NCBI GenBank assembly: GCA_963691815.1
Contig: OY829649.1
Location: 34,463,112 to 34,527,111, forward strand
Source of the DNA: Echiichthys vipera
Taxonomy: Eukaryota > Chordata > Actinopteri > Perciformes > Trachinidae
Length of the DNA: 64,000 nt
Direction of reading: 5' to 3'
The position numbers were made by a program, and so were the translations under genes. This document shows positions 1-11,500 of this stretch, piece after piece. A model generated the notes under the pieces. The model did not search any database. It saw nothing but the letters and a program-made list of their open reading frames with translations, and had not been told where the DNA came from. Numbering within the stretch: the stretch's first letter is position 1; each line of letters opens with the position of its first letter.

Positions 1-320
1 GAATTATTATTGAAACAGTTTCCAATTAATTTTCCGACAACCAACTAAGGCATTAATCGCCTGATTGTTTCAGCGCTATTTAAGATGTTTTCACAAAAGT
101 ATTTGAAAGCTGCCTGTCCACACAAAGCAACTTATAATCGCTTATATTTATAAACAACACAAGTTTTAATATCGTAGGAGGTTGCAAATTAATTCTGCAA
201 TCATTAGAAACGTATCTGTTGTGGATGAATGTCTCAAATAGGGCTGCAACTTTGCATCTTACAGTTATTTTTTTCGAGTAATTGGTTTATCATTAGTCTA
301 TTAAAGGGAACCATGCCATT
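1..320. repeat. ift81 intronic DNA with hAT-like terminal fragments
   Basis: Bases around 236-305 begin AGGGCTGCAAC and run into ATTTTTTTCGAGTAATTGG; bases 1-100 resemble the same family in degraded form. Terminal AGGGCTGCAAC is typical of a common fish hAT-type repeat. Assigned from memory of the family, with no alignment. Confidence 0.35.
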
Positions 321-321
321 T

Positions 322-660
322 TGGGTGAGACTGTGGCTCAGTGGAAAGTGGGTCGTCCTCCATTTGAAAGATTGGCGGTGCGATCCCCGCCTCCACAGGT
401 CCACATGTCAAAGTGTCGTTGGGCAAGACACTGAACCCCAAATTGGTCCTGGTGCTGCACATGGGTGTGTAAATGTGGTGTGAATGGTCAGATTAGATTA
501 GATGGCATGTAGATGTCCACTGCCATCAGTGTGAACGTCTGTGTGAACGGGTGAATGTGACAAACACTGTGAAAGCACCTTGAGTAGTCAGAAGACTAGA
601 AAGGCGCTTTATATGTAAAAGTCCATTTTCAAAATACAAATTCATTCATTCATTCATTCA
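322..660 (+). repeat. tRNA-derived SINE, full-length-like
   Basis: Pol III A-box-like TGGCTCAGTGG near 334, B-box-like GGTGCGATCCC near 376, then the fish-typical GTTGGGCAAGACACTGAACC body. It ends at AAGGCGCTTTATATGTAAAAG and GTCCATTTTC with an (ATTC)n tail at 641-660. It is intronic to ift81 and antisense to it. Confidence 0.7.
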
Positions 661-1100
661 AACATGGGGTAGTAAAGTCTTAATAAAGTGAACAAAATGC
701 CCATGGCAGCCAAGACCGAGGTGATGTCCCCAAATGTCCAAATCCTAAAGATATTCACTTTATAATTGGATAAAACACAGAGAAGAAACAAATCCTCTCA
801 TTTAAGAGGCTGAAACTAGAAAAAAATTGACAGTTTTTGAACATTTGTTCTTGATTCTCATGATTAATTATCTATCAAAATAGTTGCCTATTATTTTTGT
901 GTCGATCAAAAAAATGAATGAATGAATTGAATGTTTCCCTGATATCAAACAGGAAAAAAGAGCCAAATGATCTCATAGTGTGAGAAGTTAAAAGGCTTTG
1001 GGCGTATTGGTAAGAGTATAAATTGAACACTTGAGATATAGTAAATGATCCCACAGTGAGCAAATGTTTTGATAAACCTTAAAAAGTCAAAAGCATTTAC

Positions 1101-1211
1101 TTGATTCTTCTGTTCTTGCTTCTGGTGCGTCAGGGACTCCTCCCTCTCCTTCTCCACCCGCAGCTGTCGGGCCTGTTCCAGCATCCGTTGATGGTTGGAC
1201 ACCGACTCCAC
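1101..1211 (-). CDS. ift81: ift81 coding exon 6 (last one in the window)
   Basis: Thirty-seven codons, residues 196-232, containing ARQLRVEKEREESLTHQKQE, acceptor CACTAG, donor GTAAAT. The next exon should lie left of base 1. Confidence 0.94.
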
Positions 1212-4200
1212 CTAGTGGATCCACGAGTTAATGACGACGCCTGACTGCAGGTTATCGCATACTGAGCAGAAATAACCAAGCATCTCTAACAGAGTCATGT
1301 TTCACCTTTTGGCAGGGTCTACAAGTAAGCCCCATTAAATCAACACTGCATTACTTCACAGCCTTGCAGCCTGTCACATCCCTGTCAGGTCTATTAGAGG
1401 AGCTGATAATATACGCCCGGGATCATGTTCATCATTCCTCCTGAATCCTAAAACCTTCCAAGCATTAGAGGAGACATTCTGCCTTACCCTCTTCTTCAGC
1501 CTCTCCACACGCTTGATCAGTTGGTCTTTCTCTTCCTCCATCGCACTGATATCCTGTTTTGGGAGAAAAGAGGGATCAAATTAAATGGGATTCAATCCGG
1601 TTCAGTTCTTTATTTTAATATGAATAATATTAGTGCATAGATAAGCTGTACACACTACGATAAGTGTGATAATGATGAGAATAGTAGTGTAACATAAGAT
1701 GTACGCATTATAATGGTAATGATAATAAATGTGATGCAGTGCAAAAATCTGCTGTACACTTTATCATCGTAATGATAGTGATATTAGAACGATAGTGTAA
1801 TATTAGTACAATACGAGTATAATGCAGTATACACAGTATGTGTACAAAGTTTGATTGTACCGATTAAACATATTAAAGTCAATATGTGACAGTTTTATAC
1901 GAAGGAAAGCATTAATGCACTTCACCCTTCGGATTTCTGCTGTGGAGAAGCCTGAAGTCCTCAGCAGCTCACACTCCTTGTGATACGTTTTAAAGCCTTC
2001 CACCAGCTCTTCATACTGCGAACACAACATTAATGCACAGCCTCTTTCGCTTTATTACTATGAGTTATTAGTGATTTTAAAAACTAGGAATGTGGATGTG
2101 TAATGTATCGCCAACCTGGTGAAAGGTATCATTGATAACATCATCCTGCAGAAACTCAGCAGGCACCTCCAGTTTGACTAGAAAGCGAGCCAGATACGCC
2201 CTTTTCTTCAGTTCAGGGACCCTCTGCAGCAGCCAGTGGAGGATAGGGTGCACCACAGGCTTGTTGCCAGTCACCAAGCCCTGTCTAAAGATGCTCCTGC
2301 GTGAGAGAAGGAGAGCAAGCGATGAATATCCCTGAAGCTAGACATATAAAAGTGATTAACTGAATGAGCTGTGGTTATTTTAATGACCATTGAATGGTAT
2401 TACTTACACATCAGAGAGGTTGCCAGGAGGTTTGTACTTCATCATCCCCAGCAGAGCACACATTCTCTTTATGGTTTGTTCGGGCATTTCTTCACGGATA
2501 TCTAGAGCTTGCTAAAGACAAGAGTAGCATCAAATAACGTTACTTAGTTCATATTAATTCAAGAATGCCAAACACAAAAAAAAGAGAAAAATAAGGTGAA
2601 TAACCCTATTCTAGGACATTCAAAAATGATTTGGCAGGAGGTAGGAGGAGAAGGATACTCAAAAATATGCATCCATCTGATAATAAAGATAGAAAGTCAA
2701 GTCAAGTCAAGTCAAATGTATTTATAAAGCACATTTCATACTACAAGCGTGAACTCAATGTGCTTCACGAAATGAAAACAAAGATACATTGTATAACATA
2801 AAGTAGCATATAGGATAAAAATAATTACACATAAACATTAAAACAAAACATTTAGGACATTATACAATCATAAAAGAATGTATTATTATCATCATTTAAA
2901 AAGGAGATAGTAATGATAATGATAATAAAAAACCATCAAAGCAAACAAACAGGACAGAAATAAAACACATTCTTTAAACATAATTACATAACTAAAAAGA
3001 TAAGTGAGACAGCCTATCTACTGGGCTCAGTGGTTAAGAAAAGACATCAGAATAATAGATGATCTATTTGAAAATGACAGCTTTTCTTAATATATTAGAT
3101 TTACAGAAACATTGAATTTAGAGGGTAGAGGCCACTTTTGAGTGGGTCCTGACCCCAAGTGAAGGAGTTCAAGTACCTCGGGATCATGTTCACGAGTGAG
3201 GGGACGATGGAGCGTGAGTTTGACCGGAGAATCGGAGCAGCGGGGGCGGAGCTGCAGTCGCTCTACCGCACCGTTGTGACCAAAAGAGAGCTGAGCCGGA
3301 AGGCAAAGCTCTCGATCTACCGGTCAATCTTCGTTCCTACCCTCACCTGTGGTCATGAAAGCTGGGTCAGGACCCAAAGAACAAGGTCGCGGGTACAAGC
3401 GGCCGAAATGTGTTTCCTCAGGAGGGGGGCTGGAGTCTCCCTTAGAGAGAGGGGGAGAAGTTCAGCATCCGTGAGGAACTCGGAGTAGAGCCGCTGCTCC
3501 TTTGTGTTGAAAGGAGCCAGTTGAGGTGGTTCAGGATCATCTGGTCTGGATGAACCCTGGGCGCCTCCCTAGGGAGGTGTTCCAGGCACGTCCAGCTGGG
3601 AGGAGGCCTCGGGGAAGACCCAGGACCAGGTGGAGAGATTAGATCTCCACACTGGCCTGGGAACGCCTCAGGATCCCCCAGTTAGAGCTGGTTAATGTGG
3701 CCCGGGAAAGGGATGTTTGGGGTCCCCTGCTAAAGCTGCTGCCCCCGCGACCCGACCCCGGATAAGCGGATGAAGATGAGATGAGATGAGATGAGGCCAC
3801 TTTTGGAAGTCCTTGCAAATTAGACACTGTATTAAAGAGGTGGTAATTGTTGGTCGGGACAGAAGTCACATCATAAAGCTTAAAGATGGGATGAGATGTG
3901 TCCTTGGACAAATAATAATGGTTGCAGTAATCTCAAGATGATATGGGAGAAAGACTTGTCGTGTACAGGGATTCTTTCCAACACTGAAGAATACATAAGA
4001 GAAGCCAGAGGTCAATGTATTCAGTATAAAATAATAAATCATAGATATTACTTTACACCATCAGGACTTAACAGAATGGGAATAATTAATAATGATCTAT
4101 GTTGGAGGTGTGGGGCAGAAAGTGGCACATTTATCCATGCATTATGGGAATTTTCTTGTATTATATGAGCAAATCATTCAATTCTGAACTTCCCAGATCA

Positions 4201-4849
4201 CCATAATTGTCTCCCTTGGGGCCAGAACTGAATATAATATAATATAATATAATATATTTTATAGTACCCCTGTTGAACAAATACAGTTTTAGATATATTA
4301 AAAACTGGCCTAATAACCTGTGCAGACTATTCTGACACTGAGTGTGTGGAAAACAAAGATGATGGGGAGGTTAAATTGTGAAAATGATATGATAGAAGAA
4401 AAATATAATAGTTTTGGTCGACAGATGTGTTAACTTGCCCGCCTTGCCCACTTACTTACCTGCCTGTCTTATTTTTAGTTCATCTATTAACAGATTTTTC
4501 ATTTTATTTGATTTATTTTTACTATTATGACTTGTTTTTAACCTCCATTCTATCTGTTTCGATTGATGTTTGTTTGTCTGTTGCAATAATGAAAATACAA
4601 TTAAGACTTTGAATTATACATATATAAAAAATGCCACACACATGCTGATATCATAACCCATTCTGCACTGTTTGCACAGACAACTAAAGCTAATAGTGTC
4701 CCCACCTTTGGGTCGATTTCAGCCAGAACATCGTTTAAAATCTGCAGCAGCTGCATCGGCTCGAGGGAGTCAAACGTGATGAGGTTGAAGTTTTTCTTGA
4801 ATGGCTCCTTGTTAAGCTGTTCGACGATGAACTTCAGCTGTTCACTCAT
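1101..4849 (-). CDS. ift81: IFT81, intraflagellar transport protein 81 homolog (N-terminal part, six coding exons, runs off the left edge)
   Basis: Coding exons in transcript order are 4849-4706, 2511-2408, 2296-2116, 2015-1926, 1553-1488 and 1211-1101. All junctions are GT-AG and phases join without a stop, giving 232 residues with no terminator in the window. I recognise the conserved N-terminus (KEPFKKNFNLITFDSLEPMQ at residues 15-34), then HPILHWLLQR and KKRAYLARFLVKLEVPAEFL, then STAEIRR leading into coiled coil. In the family, IFT81 is an IFT-B subunit that pairs with IFT74; its N-terminal calponin-homology-like domain binds tubulin as cargo inside cilia. Residues 1 to about 125 here are that domain, and residues from about 145 on begin the long coiled coil. 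The start Met lies 5' of the first conserved block, as in other vertebrates. The rest of the gene lies left of base 1. Intron 1 carries an antisense L1/Rex3 nest. Confidence 0.97.
1488..1553 (-). CDS. ift81: ift81 coding exon 5
   Basis: Twenty-two codons, residues 174-195 (DISAMEEEKDQLIKRVERLK...), acceptor AACAG, donor GTAAGG. Heptad-rich coiled coil. Confidence 0.94.
1926..2015 (-). CDS. ift81: ift81 coding exon 4
   Basis: Thirty codons, residues 144-173, YEELVEGFKTYH to STAEIRR, acceptor TTCGCAG, donor GTGAAG. This is the transition into coiled coil. Confidence 0.94.
2116..2296 (-). CDS. ift81: ift81 coding exon 3
   Basis: Residues 83-143 after an ACGCAG acceptor. It contains HPILHWLLQRVPELKKRAYL and the C-terminal part of the CH-like domain. 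The donor is GTTGGC, a non-consensus +3 to +6 context. Confidence 0.95.
2408..2511 (-). CDS. ift81: ift81 coding exon 2
   Basis: Residues 49-82 plus two bases (QALDIREEMPEQTIKRM...), acceptor TTTAG, donor GTAAGT. It continues the CH-like domain. Confidence 0.95.
2693..2990 (-). repeat. dispersed retroelement tail (GTCAA)n
   Basis: Begins with four GTCAA units (revcomp tail), then a TATTTATAAAGCACATTTCA body and CTCAATGTGCTTCACG, a pattern common at 3' ends of fish SINE/LINE copies on the opposite strand. It degrades into A-rich sequence to the right. It lies in intron 1 of ift81. Confidence 0.5.
3000..4604 (+). mobile_element. L1-like LINE relic, interrupted by a Rex3-like insertion
   Basis: Outside the insertion the plus strand decodes to a degraded L1 reverse-transcriptase C-terminus: near 3050-3140 IIDDLFENDSFL-like, and at 3896-4168 IQYKIINHRYYFTPSGLNRM then LCWRCGAESGTFIHALWEF. 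These are the hallmark QYK/YYTP/CWRC...GTF.H.W blocks of L1-type ORF2 C-termini. A 3' end with AATGAAAATACAATTAAG is near 4604. Stops and the insertion make it non-functional. Confidence 0.65.
3141..3792 (+). mobile_element. Rex3/RTE-like LINE, 5'-truncated copy 1
   Basis: Encodes a reverse-transcriptase tail (VKEFKYLGIMFTSEG-type start near 3159, REFDRRIGAAGAELQSLYRT, KRELSRKAKLSIYRSI) followed by 3' UTR and a (GATGA)n tail at 3771-3792. It is flanked by GAGGCCACTTTTG on both sides (3128-3140 and 3793-3805), a target-site duplication of 11-13 bp. A frameshift and a stop after the SSASVRNSE segment break it. Confidence 0.75.
4706..4849 (-). CDS. ift81: ift81 coding exon 1
   Basis: Residues 1-48, from MSEQLKF to AEIDPK, exactly 144 nt, followed by donor GTGGGG. 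It holds the start of the CH-like tubulin-binding domain. Confidence 0.96.
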
Positions 4850-5200
4850 CTCGATTCTTGATTCTTGCAGAGAGTCGCTTGCAGTAAATAAACGAGTCGT
4901 CTCCTTTTTTTTTGGATTAGCTAGCTAGCTAACGCTTAGCTAACTCGTTAGCTCTCTGACGTCGACTGAAAAACAGTCCAACCTGCCGGGAACATTTAAA
5001 AAACACTGCACGCGACTCTCCTGTGACGGTGTCAACCAACTGTTTACAAATACAACTATTTATTATAAATACAAGTTTCCAACAGACTTGTAAATCCTTC
5101 AACTTGCTAAATTAGTTAGCGGACGGAAAAGCAGCGGCTGTTGTCACCATGGAAACCACGGAGGCGTCACAGATTGGTTGCTAACAGGAAGTAGCTTTGA
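4850..5200 (-). promoter_or_regulatory. ift81: ift81 5' UTR and core promoter region
   Basis: Directly upstream of the ift81 start codon on the minus strand. There is no obvious TATA box. It holds a TGACGTC motif near 4957 (CRE-like), an inverted CCAAT (ATTGG) near 5172 and the X-box at 5143-5156. The extent of the 5' UTR and the exact start of transcription cannot be read from sequence. Confidence 0.55.
5143..5156. promoter_or_regulatory. X-box, predicted RFX-factor binding site of a ciliary gene
   Basis: GTCACCATGGAAAC matches the RFX consensus GTHNYYATRRNAAC at all 14 positions. It lies about 295 bp upstream of the ift81 start codon, within the usual window for X-boxes of ciliary genes. 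RFX2/RFX3 control of ift81 is inferred. The site is also about 2 kb upstream of bcr, which makes the ift81 assignment more natural. Confidence 0.75.
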
Positions 5201-6180
5201 TAGTGTGTTTAAGAGAGTTTTGTTGCGCTAAATGTGCGCAGATTCATTTTCGCTTTGTGCAACAGACAAAACAATGAAAAAGTTTGCTTTATGTGCTTTT
5301 TGGTCGAACAAATACTCAATAAAATAAATACTCTTGAGCTGCAGTCTCATGTTGTTACAATGATTGATATTAAACAGGTGGCGTTGGAACATTTATGACA
5401 TGTAAAAAAAATATATTTTGAGTATTTATTTTAGTATTTATGTATTTATTTAAAAAAAAATTTTTGTCTTGTGTATGAACATCTTCAGAAGTGAATCCTG
5501 TTTAAATGCCTGTATAAACAGCATATTAGCCTATTTATAAACCATCTAATGCGCTGGTTATCCAGCTGTGGTACTCAAGCTCTCTCTGGTGGTACTTGAA
5601 ATAATCTCCATAATAAAAAAAAAAGGTAACAGTAATTACTAAATGAATAGGGAGGTGTTCCAGGCACGTCCAGCTGGGAGGAGGCCTCGGGAAGACCCCG
5701 GACCAGGTGGAGAGATTAGATCTCCACACTGGCCTGGGAACGCCTCAGGATCCCCCAGTTAGAGCTGGTTAATGTGGCCCGGGAAAGGGAAGTTTGGGGT
5801 CCCCTGCTAAAGCTGCTGCCCCCGAGACCCGACCCCGGATAAGCAGTTGAAGATGAGATGAGATATAATACTATCAAAATACAACAACATTTTCGAAAGA
5901 CAAGGAGCATACGTGCACAAACTACAAGTAAGGATAGAATAAAGTACATTTATCCAAAGTTAATGAATAAAAAAGGAACAGGCTGAAACCCAAGGCTTAT
6001 TTTTGCTTATATTATACAATCCATTGAGATAAAATAACCCAGAATATCAGCAAAAAAAGAAATGAAATAATAATAATAATACATTAAAAAATCAAATTTA
6101 TAATCCTTATTTGTTTTACATATAATTGCACATCGTAACATCTTAAATTATTTTCCATTCCAATGCTTTTTTTTAAAACT
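5201..6180. other. ift81-bcr intergenic DNA, AT-rich
   Basis: No gene recognised. It contains a short Rex3-like LINE tail (5647-5872), listed separately, and A/T homopolymer runs around 5400-5460 and 6050-6180. Confidence 0.6.
5647..5872 (+). mobile_element. Rex3/RTE-like LINE, 3' fragment copy 2
   Basis: Same 3' UTR as copies at 3141 and 39246, from GGGAGGTGTTCCAGGCACGT to the GATGAGATGAGATATAAT tail. Heavily 5'-truncated; no coding capacity remains. Confidence 0.75.
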
Positions 6181-7211
6181 CCCAAATTTCACTGCGCAGT
6201 TCAAATTTGAGGATGTATTTGGACGCACCACGTTGTACCTGAACGCACCACCGCGTCCTTGAACGCACCACCGCGTCCGTTTGAACTTCTGAACCGTCAG
6301 ATGGCGACATTTTCCCAGAGCTCGGCTTCAGGTGACAACACAATGAACTTTGGGAGGATTTACACGACTTTTCAGAGCAAAACAAGTGCGCTGTGTCCGA
6401 AAGAGAGCTTTCTAGAGCTGAGGTGGGTCGGTGGGAAACATTTTAAGCTAGTCTTTTCTTATTTGGGGTTAAAAATAAAGGCTAAAGTTGAGGTAGCTAG
6501 CTGTTTTGAAAGTCGGGACCTCGTTTTTCTTCATCCACCTGAACTGTAACAGCCGAAAGACACGGGACTGGGACATTTCTGCCTCTAAAGTGTCAGTTTA
6601 TTATTATTATTTTTGTTATATTAGACCATGTGTGTTGTAGTTATCGTGCCGTTTTACAGCATTTTCTGGGGACTGTGTGTTGTGGTGAATGGTATCGTGT
6701 TGTAATCAGCTTTACCGGGAAACTTGAGTTTACGATTAGAAACAGCATTTTGACAAATCGTCATTGTTTTGTATGGATTTGGAGTGAAAGCCCCAAATCA
6801 CATCCATGTAGCCCCGCCTCTCTCTCTCTCTGCTGGGCTGACGAAGAGCCACAACACCCGAGAGCTGAGTGAGAGTCAGTCTGACACCAAACACAGAGGA
6901 AGACGGAGCACCTCCAGAGAACAGACGGGCACAAGAAGTGGGGGATCCGGGGTGAACTCGTTTCCTGGACTGTGTCAAAAAGAAGAGAGTGGACCGGTGA
7001 TCTCGCCTCTGCAGGATTTTCTTCTTGTGTTTGTGAGTAAAGACTGTAAACAGGGTTTTCTTCCCTGCTCAGTGGATCCTTCCTTACCCTGGGGAACACT
7101 TCCTTTCTGTGATAGCACTATGGGAGCTTTAAGCTGTCAGCAGCCAAGTCCAGTTCCTGCTTTAGAAATGTTTGTGCTGTTAGTTGAATAGTTTATGTCA
7201 GAGTAATAACA
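6181..7211 (+). promoter_or_regulatory. bcr: bcr 5' flank and probable 5' UTR
   Basis: Richer in G+C than the DNA to its left. It includes a short tandem motif around 6220-6285 (GAACGCACCACCGCGTCC, about three partial copies) and a GC-box-like CCCCGCCTC near 6812. An in-frame TGA at 7185-7187, 27 nt before the bcr ATG, supports the chosen start. Open frames here (for example 6769-7191) show no family similarity I recognise. The start of transcription is not determinable. A 41-codon frame from an ATG at 6301 ends at a GTGGGT donor-like site near 6421 and might be a leader exon. Confidence 0.45.
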
Positions 7212-8553
7212 ATGGTTGAACCGGTGGGGTTCTTGGCGGCATGGAAAGCCCAGTTCCCTGAGTCGGATCCCCCTTGCATGGAGCTGAACTCACTGGGGAA
7301 CATTGAACAAGAGCTGGACAAATGCAAGTCATCGATCAGGCACTTGGAGAAGGAAGTAAACAAGGAGCGCTTTCGGATGATCTACCTGCAGACTCTGCTC
7401 GCAAAAGAGAGGAAGTCTTACGATGGGCAGCGATGGGGGTTTAAAAGCACGCCCCGAATCAATGATGGAGACGTGTCCGGTGGCCCTGACAGCCAGAGGT
7501 CTCACACAGATGAGGCACCAGTGGAGGAGCAGCAGCAGCAAAGAGGGCCTGGCAAGACATCCAGGTGTAAACCACATCCAGAAGGAGAGGTGGACGATGC
7601 GTCCCCGGCCAAACAGAAAGGTGGGGTGTCACCCAGGAGCCAGGAGCCAGAGATTCCTGATTTCCCCACGGGCCCAGGCTCGGTGGCAGCTCTGAGATCC
7701 AACTTTGAGCGCATCAGGAGGGCCAACTCTCAAACAGCCGGGGACGGCAGAGGGTTGTCGGTGATGGGCGGCCAGGAGAAACCTTTCTACGTGAACATGG
7801 AGTACCATCACGATCGAGGGCTGGTCAAAGTCAACGACAGGGAGGTCTCAGACAAGATCAGCACCCTGGGCAGTCAGGCCATGCAGATGGAGCGCAAGAG
7901 GTCCCTGCACTCCCTTCCAGGGAACCTGTCAGCCGCCGCGGGGGACATCAGCAGGGCGGTTCAGAGAGGCAGATCCACCGAGGGGAACTTCGGCTTCAAC
8001 GGGTCATATGATGACGCTGAGGTCAGCCCACACATCCGTTCCGCTGGGGGGAAGTCTGAGCGGCAGCCAGCAGAGTGTCAGCCTTACACCAGTGTGTATG
8101 TTGGGGGAATGATGGCTGACGGGGACACGCGAATCATCCACATTAGAGACCACAGCATAGAGGAGGATGCACACCTCACCTGGCCGAGACGCTCCTACTC
8201 TCCCGGCAGCTTTGATGACGTGGGCGGCTACACACCGGACTGCAGCTCCAACGAGAACTTAACATCCAGCGAGGAGGACTTCTCCTCGGGCCAGTCCAGC
8301 CATGTGTCTCCCAGCCCCACCACCTATCAGATGTACAGGGAGAAGAGTCGCTCACCCTCCCAGCACTCCCAGCAGTCCTTCGACAGCAGCAGCCCGCCCA
8401 CACCCTTGACTCAGAAACGCCTGAAGCAGCAGGTGACGGTGTCCGAGGCCTCCATCATCGGGGTCCGTAAGACAGGACAGATCTGGCCCAGCGATGGGGA
8501 CTCCACCACATCCAGCAGGACCTCTCATGACAACAGTGTTCAAGGAGATCTGG
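7212..8553 (+). CDS. bcr: bcr exon 1
   Basis: Residues 1-447 plus one base. MVEPVGF start, coiled coil IEQELDKCKSSIRHLEKEV, SVAALRSNFERIR, KPFYVNMEYHHDRGLVKVND with Tyr193, QMERKRS, YTPDCSSNENLTSSEEDFSS and SRSPSQHSQQSFDSSSPPTP. A single large first coding exon is typical of BCR. Donor GTAGGT. Confidence 0.97.
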
Positions 8554-11500
8554 GTAGGTCTGCAAGACACACTCACTGCACAACACAGATGATTCCTCAA
8601 GCCGTTCATTTTCAGGATTAAAAACAAAAAGGTATTCTAAAACTATACTATACTATATACTATAAAGCACATCTAGGCCCTGTAATCACTGTCTGAAAGA
8701 TGTCTGCTCCCTTGGCTGGCCTTGATCCTGAATAAGTCACTGATGTGTAAAAAGGCCTCTTAACATCTTAAAATGTTTTCTGTAGCCAGGATTAATATTC
8801 ACTTTCATTTTTAAAACACATTTATTGTTGTGTTTTTGCCATTTGAGCTTTAATGTTTGAAGTGGCCTAAAGAAAAAGAGGCCAGGTTTGATTAAATGTA
8901 TCTTATTGTCCTGTTAATGAGATTTTTATGCATCTCCTCGCAGCCTATATCCATATTGAGTGTGAGCATTATTAACCCATTCCTGTAGAGCAGGATTAGC
9001 CCGTTAGCCTGTGCATAAAAACAAAACAGACTATACAAGTTGGGGCCTAAAGCAAGTCAACCTGCCATGATGGGATTTGGATGACAAGATGGACTTTACA
9101 TAAACTGAATGTCAACAGTAACCCGGTGGTTTTGCCGTTCTTTCAGGAGTGTGTTCTTTACCCTTTGTGAGCAGGCCTGCCCTCTCCTTTTCCTCCCCCT
9201 TCTGCTCTTTGCCCGCTGAGTGCTGCAGGACTCTCACAGAGATGCTCTGACTGAGACAGCGGCCGCCCCGGGCTTCCCAGTCGCTCGGCCCTGTCCACCC
9301 TGAGTGTTTTTGTGTCAGCGCACATCAGTGTTGTTGTCCTCTGTGCAGAGTAATTAACTTAAAGGGGTTTGTCTAGCGTGATAATTTTAGAGAGGCTCTT
9401 TGTTATGGAAGGCGGGTTGGAAAAAAAGCCCAGACAACTCACTCAAAAAAGAGGATAGAGGGGCTTAAAGTGTGTCATGCGGCTTCCAATCAAAACGCCT
9501 GCCATCGGTGTTTCCTGTTGTTATGTGTGAACACAATAGGGGAATCACTCATTGAGCACGAGTATTGACATGTTAACAATATAACAATGTTAAGTGGGAT
9601 AACGAGAGTGGTCCAGGCGACTTGGTAATGCCAAGGACAGAAGGAGAGGCGGGAGGGAGTGTTCCTCTACGAGAACGTTTGTCAAAGTGAACGACACACG
9701 AGGACACGAGGATATTGTTGTCGGTTGAGGCCAAAGAGGGATTGGGACACAGAAGGGCATTTTAGGATTGGAGCTGGAAAATTGTCTGCCTCCACCCCCC
9801 CCAAAAAAAGTGTTATCCACTGTGGGTCAGATTAAACAGATGAGCAGAATAGTGTGTTGTTATATAAGGTGATCCACTCCAAAGCTCTTTGACACAAAGC
9901 ATGTGACAAACAGGGAGATAGTCCGTGATATAATCGGCACGGAGCGTAAGCTAGCACGCTGCTGGAGATACTGACATGTCCAAATCCATTCCACTACGCC
10001 ATTTGTGGCGCGGCACTGCTGACGTACTGTGTTTGCACACTCATAGCTCCTTCTTCTGTTCATTTACAGGAAAAATAACTAAGCAGCTGCACAGAAAAGT
10101 TCAGTTTCCGCATCCATGAAAAAGATGAACTTGCTTGAAAAACACTAGATCCTGTTCTCACGTGATGATGTTGAAACTGCACTCCAGAGATTTAGTACTG
10201 CACTTCTATACAACTGTGGGTCTTATGGGAGATTTTTAAAAAAGAATAGTCAAAATTGATGCAGCAGCGGCACGATATCCTGACTTCTAGTCCAAAAAAA
10301 CGCTGGATCCCACTCGTCTGGATGCCCACGCCCCCAGTTTTCAATGCAGGTTTTCTCATGAATTTGTATTCTCCAAGCCCGAGCTGATTACCCCAACGAC
10401 ATCACTTTAACATCCTCAGGTGATTTTCTCAGACTCGACAAAGCTCCTCTAATTCATAACTCAGAGTCCACTTTCTTTCCAGATCTTTAACCAAATCTCA
10501 CAGAGCTCGCTAGAGTTCGGTTCACATTCGACCCAAATACAGGAAGTTAAACAAAAAACACAACACACAAAGCTAGATTATGGACCCCCAGTTGCCGTAC
10601 GACACGAACATATACACCTGCAATCATCAACATTTTGTCTTTAGTGCTCCTGTGGATTTTTTTGCATGCGTGCTCTTACGCAGAGCTGCCTTGTGTTCTT
10701 TTCATTAGCATATTCTGATTGCTGTATGATGGATTCAAGGTTAATGCCTAATCTCAGCGATCTCGCAAGACTGCCGAAAATCTTGGAGTACCATCCGGAC
10801 ATGACAATACACAATTAACCATTTTGACCATTTGTTTACAATGTTTGGTGGAAACGAACCAAAACCCATGTTTTCAGGTGGCCCAGAGTTCTCCAAACCA
10901 ACTGATGAGACACTTCAGGGGTTTGATGAAAGCGGACCAATCTGCTCAGGTGTAAAGCACATGATAAAGTCTGATAAGAAAATAACTCAAGGTCTACTTA
11001 TTAGCTTTTTCCAAAATCTTCACCTCTCAGTTGTCATGGAGATATACTGTAGACCAGTGGTGTCAAACTCAAATTCACAGTGGGCCAAATTTAAAAACTG
11101 GGACAAAGTGCGGGCCAAACTCAATATGTACAAAAAAATAAATAAGATTGCAAATGTGCATGTGTTCCTTCTCTCCAGATGTGTAACGTTGAACCTTTCC
11201 AGTGCAGCTCCTTGTTCTTGTCGTGGTGTTTCTTCTGTTTGGTTCTTTGGTCACAGCCACGGTGACAAACAGCTCTTTACCTTCACACACAGATCATCTG
11301 CTGAAAGCTCCTGTCCTCCATCTTTCTTTGGGTCGTTTTTGGGGAGGGGTGGATTCAGTGTGTCTGCAGAGACTGGTAGCATGGATGCTCACGTTTGTTA
11401 ACAGAAAAGTAGACGTGTATGTGCTTTATACTTTATACCTTGATATGATCTTGTGGGCCAAATATAATTTCACCGGGGGCCAGATTTGGCCCACGGGCCT

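Noticed and set aside
6769..7191. 140-codon frame just upstream of bcr
   Set aside because: No family resemblance and in the wrong place to be part of the bcr protein, whose start has an in-frame stop at 7185-7187.
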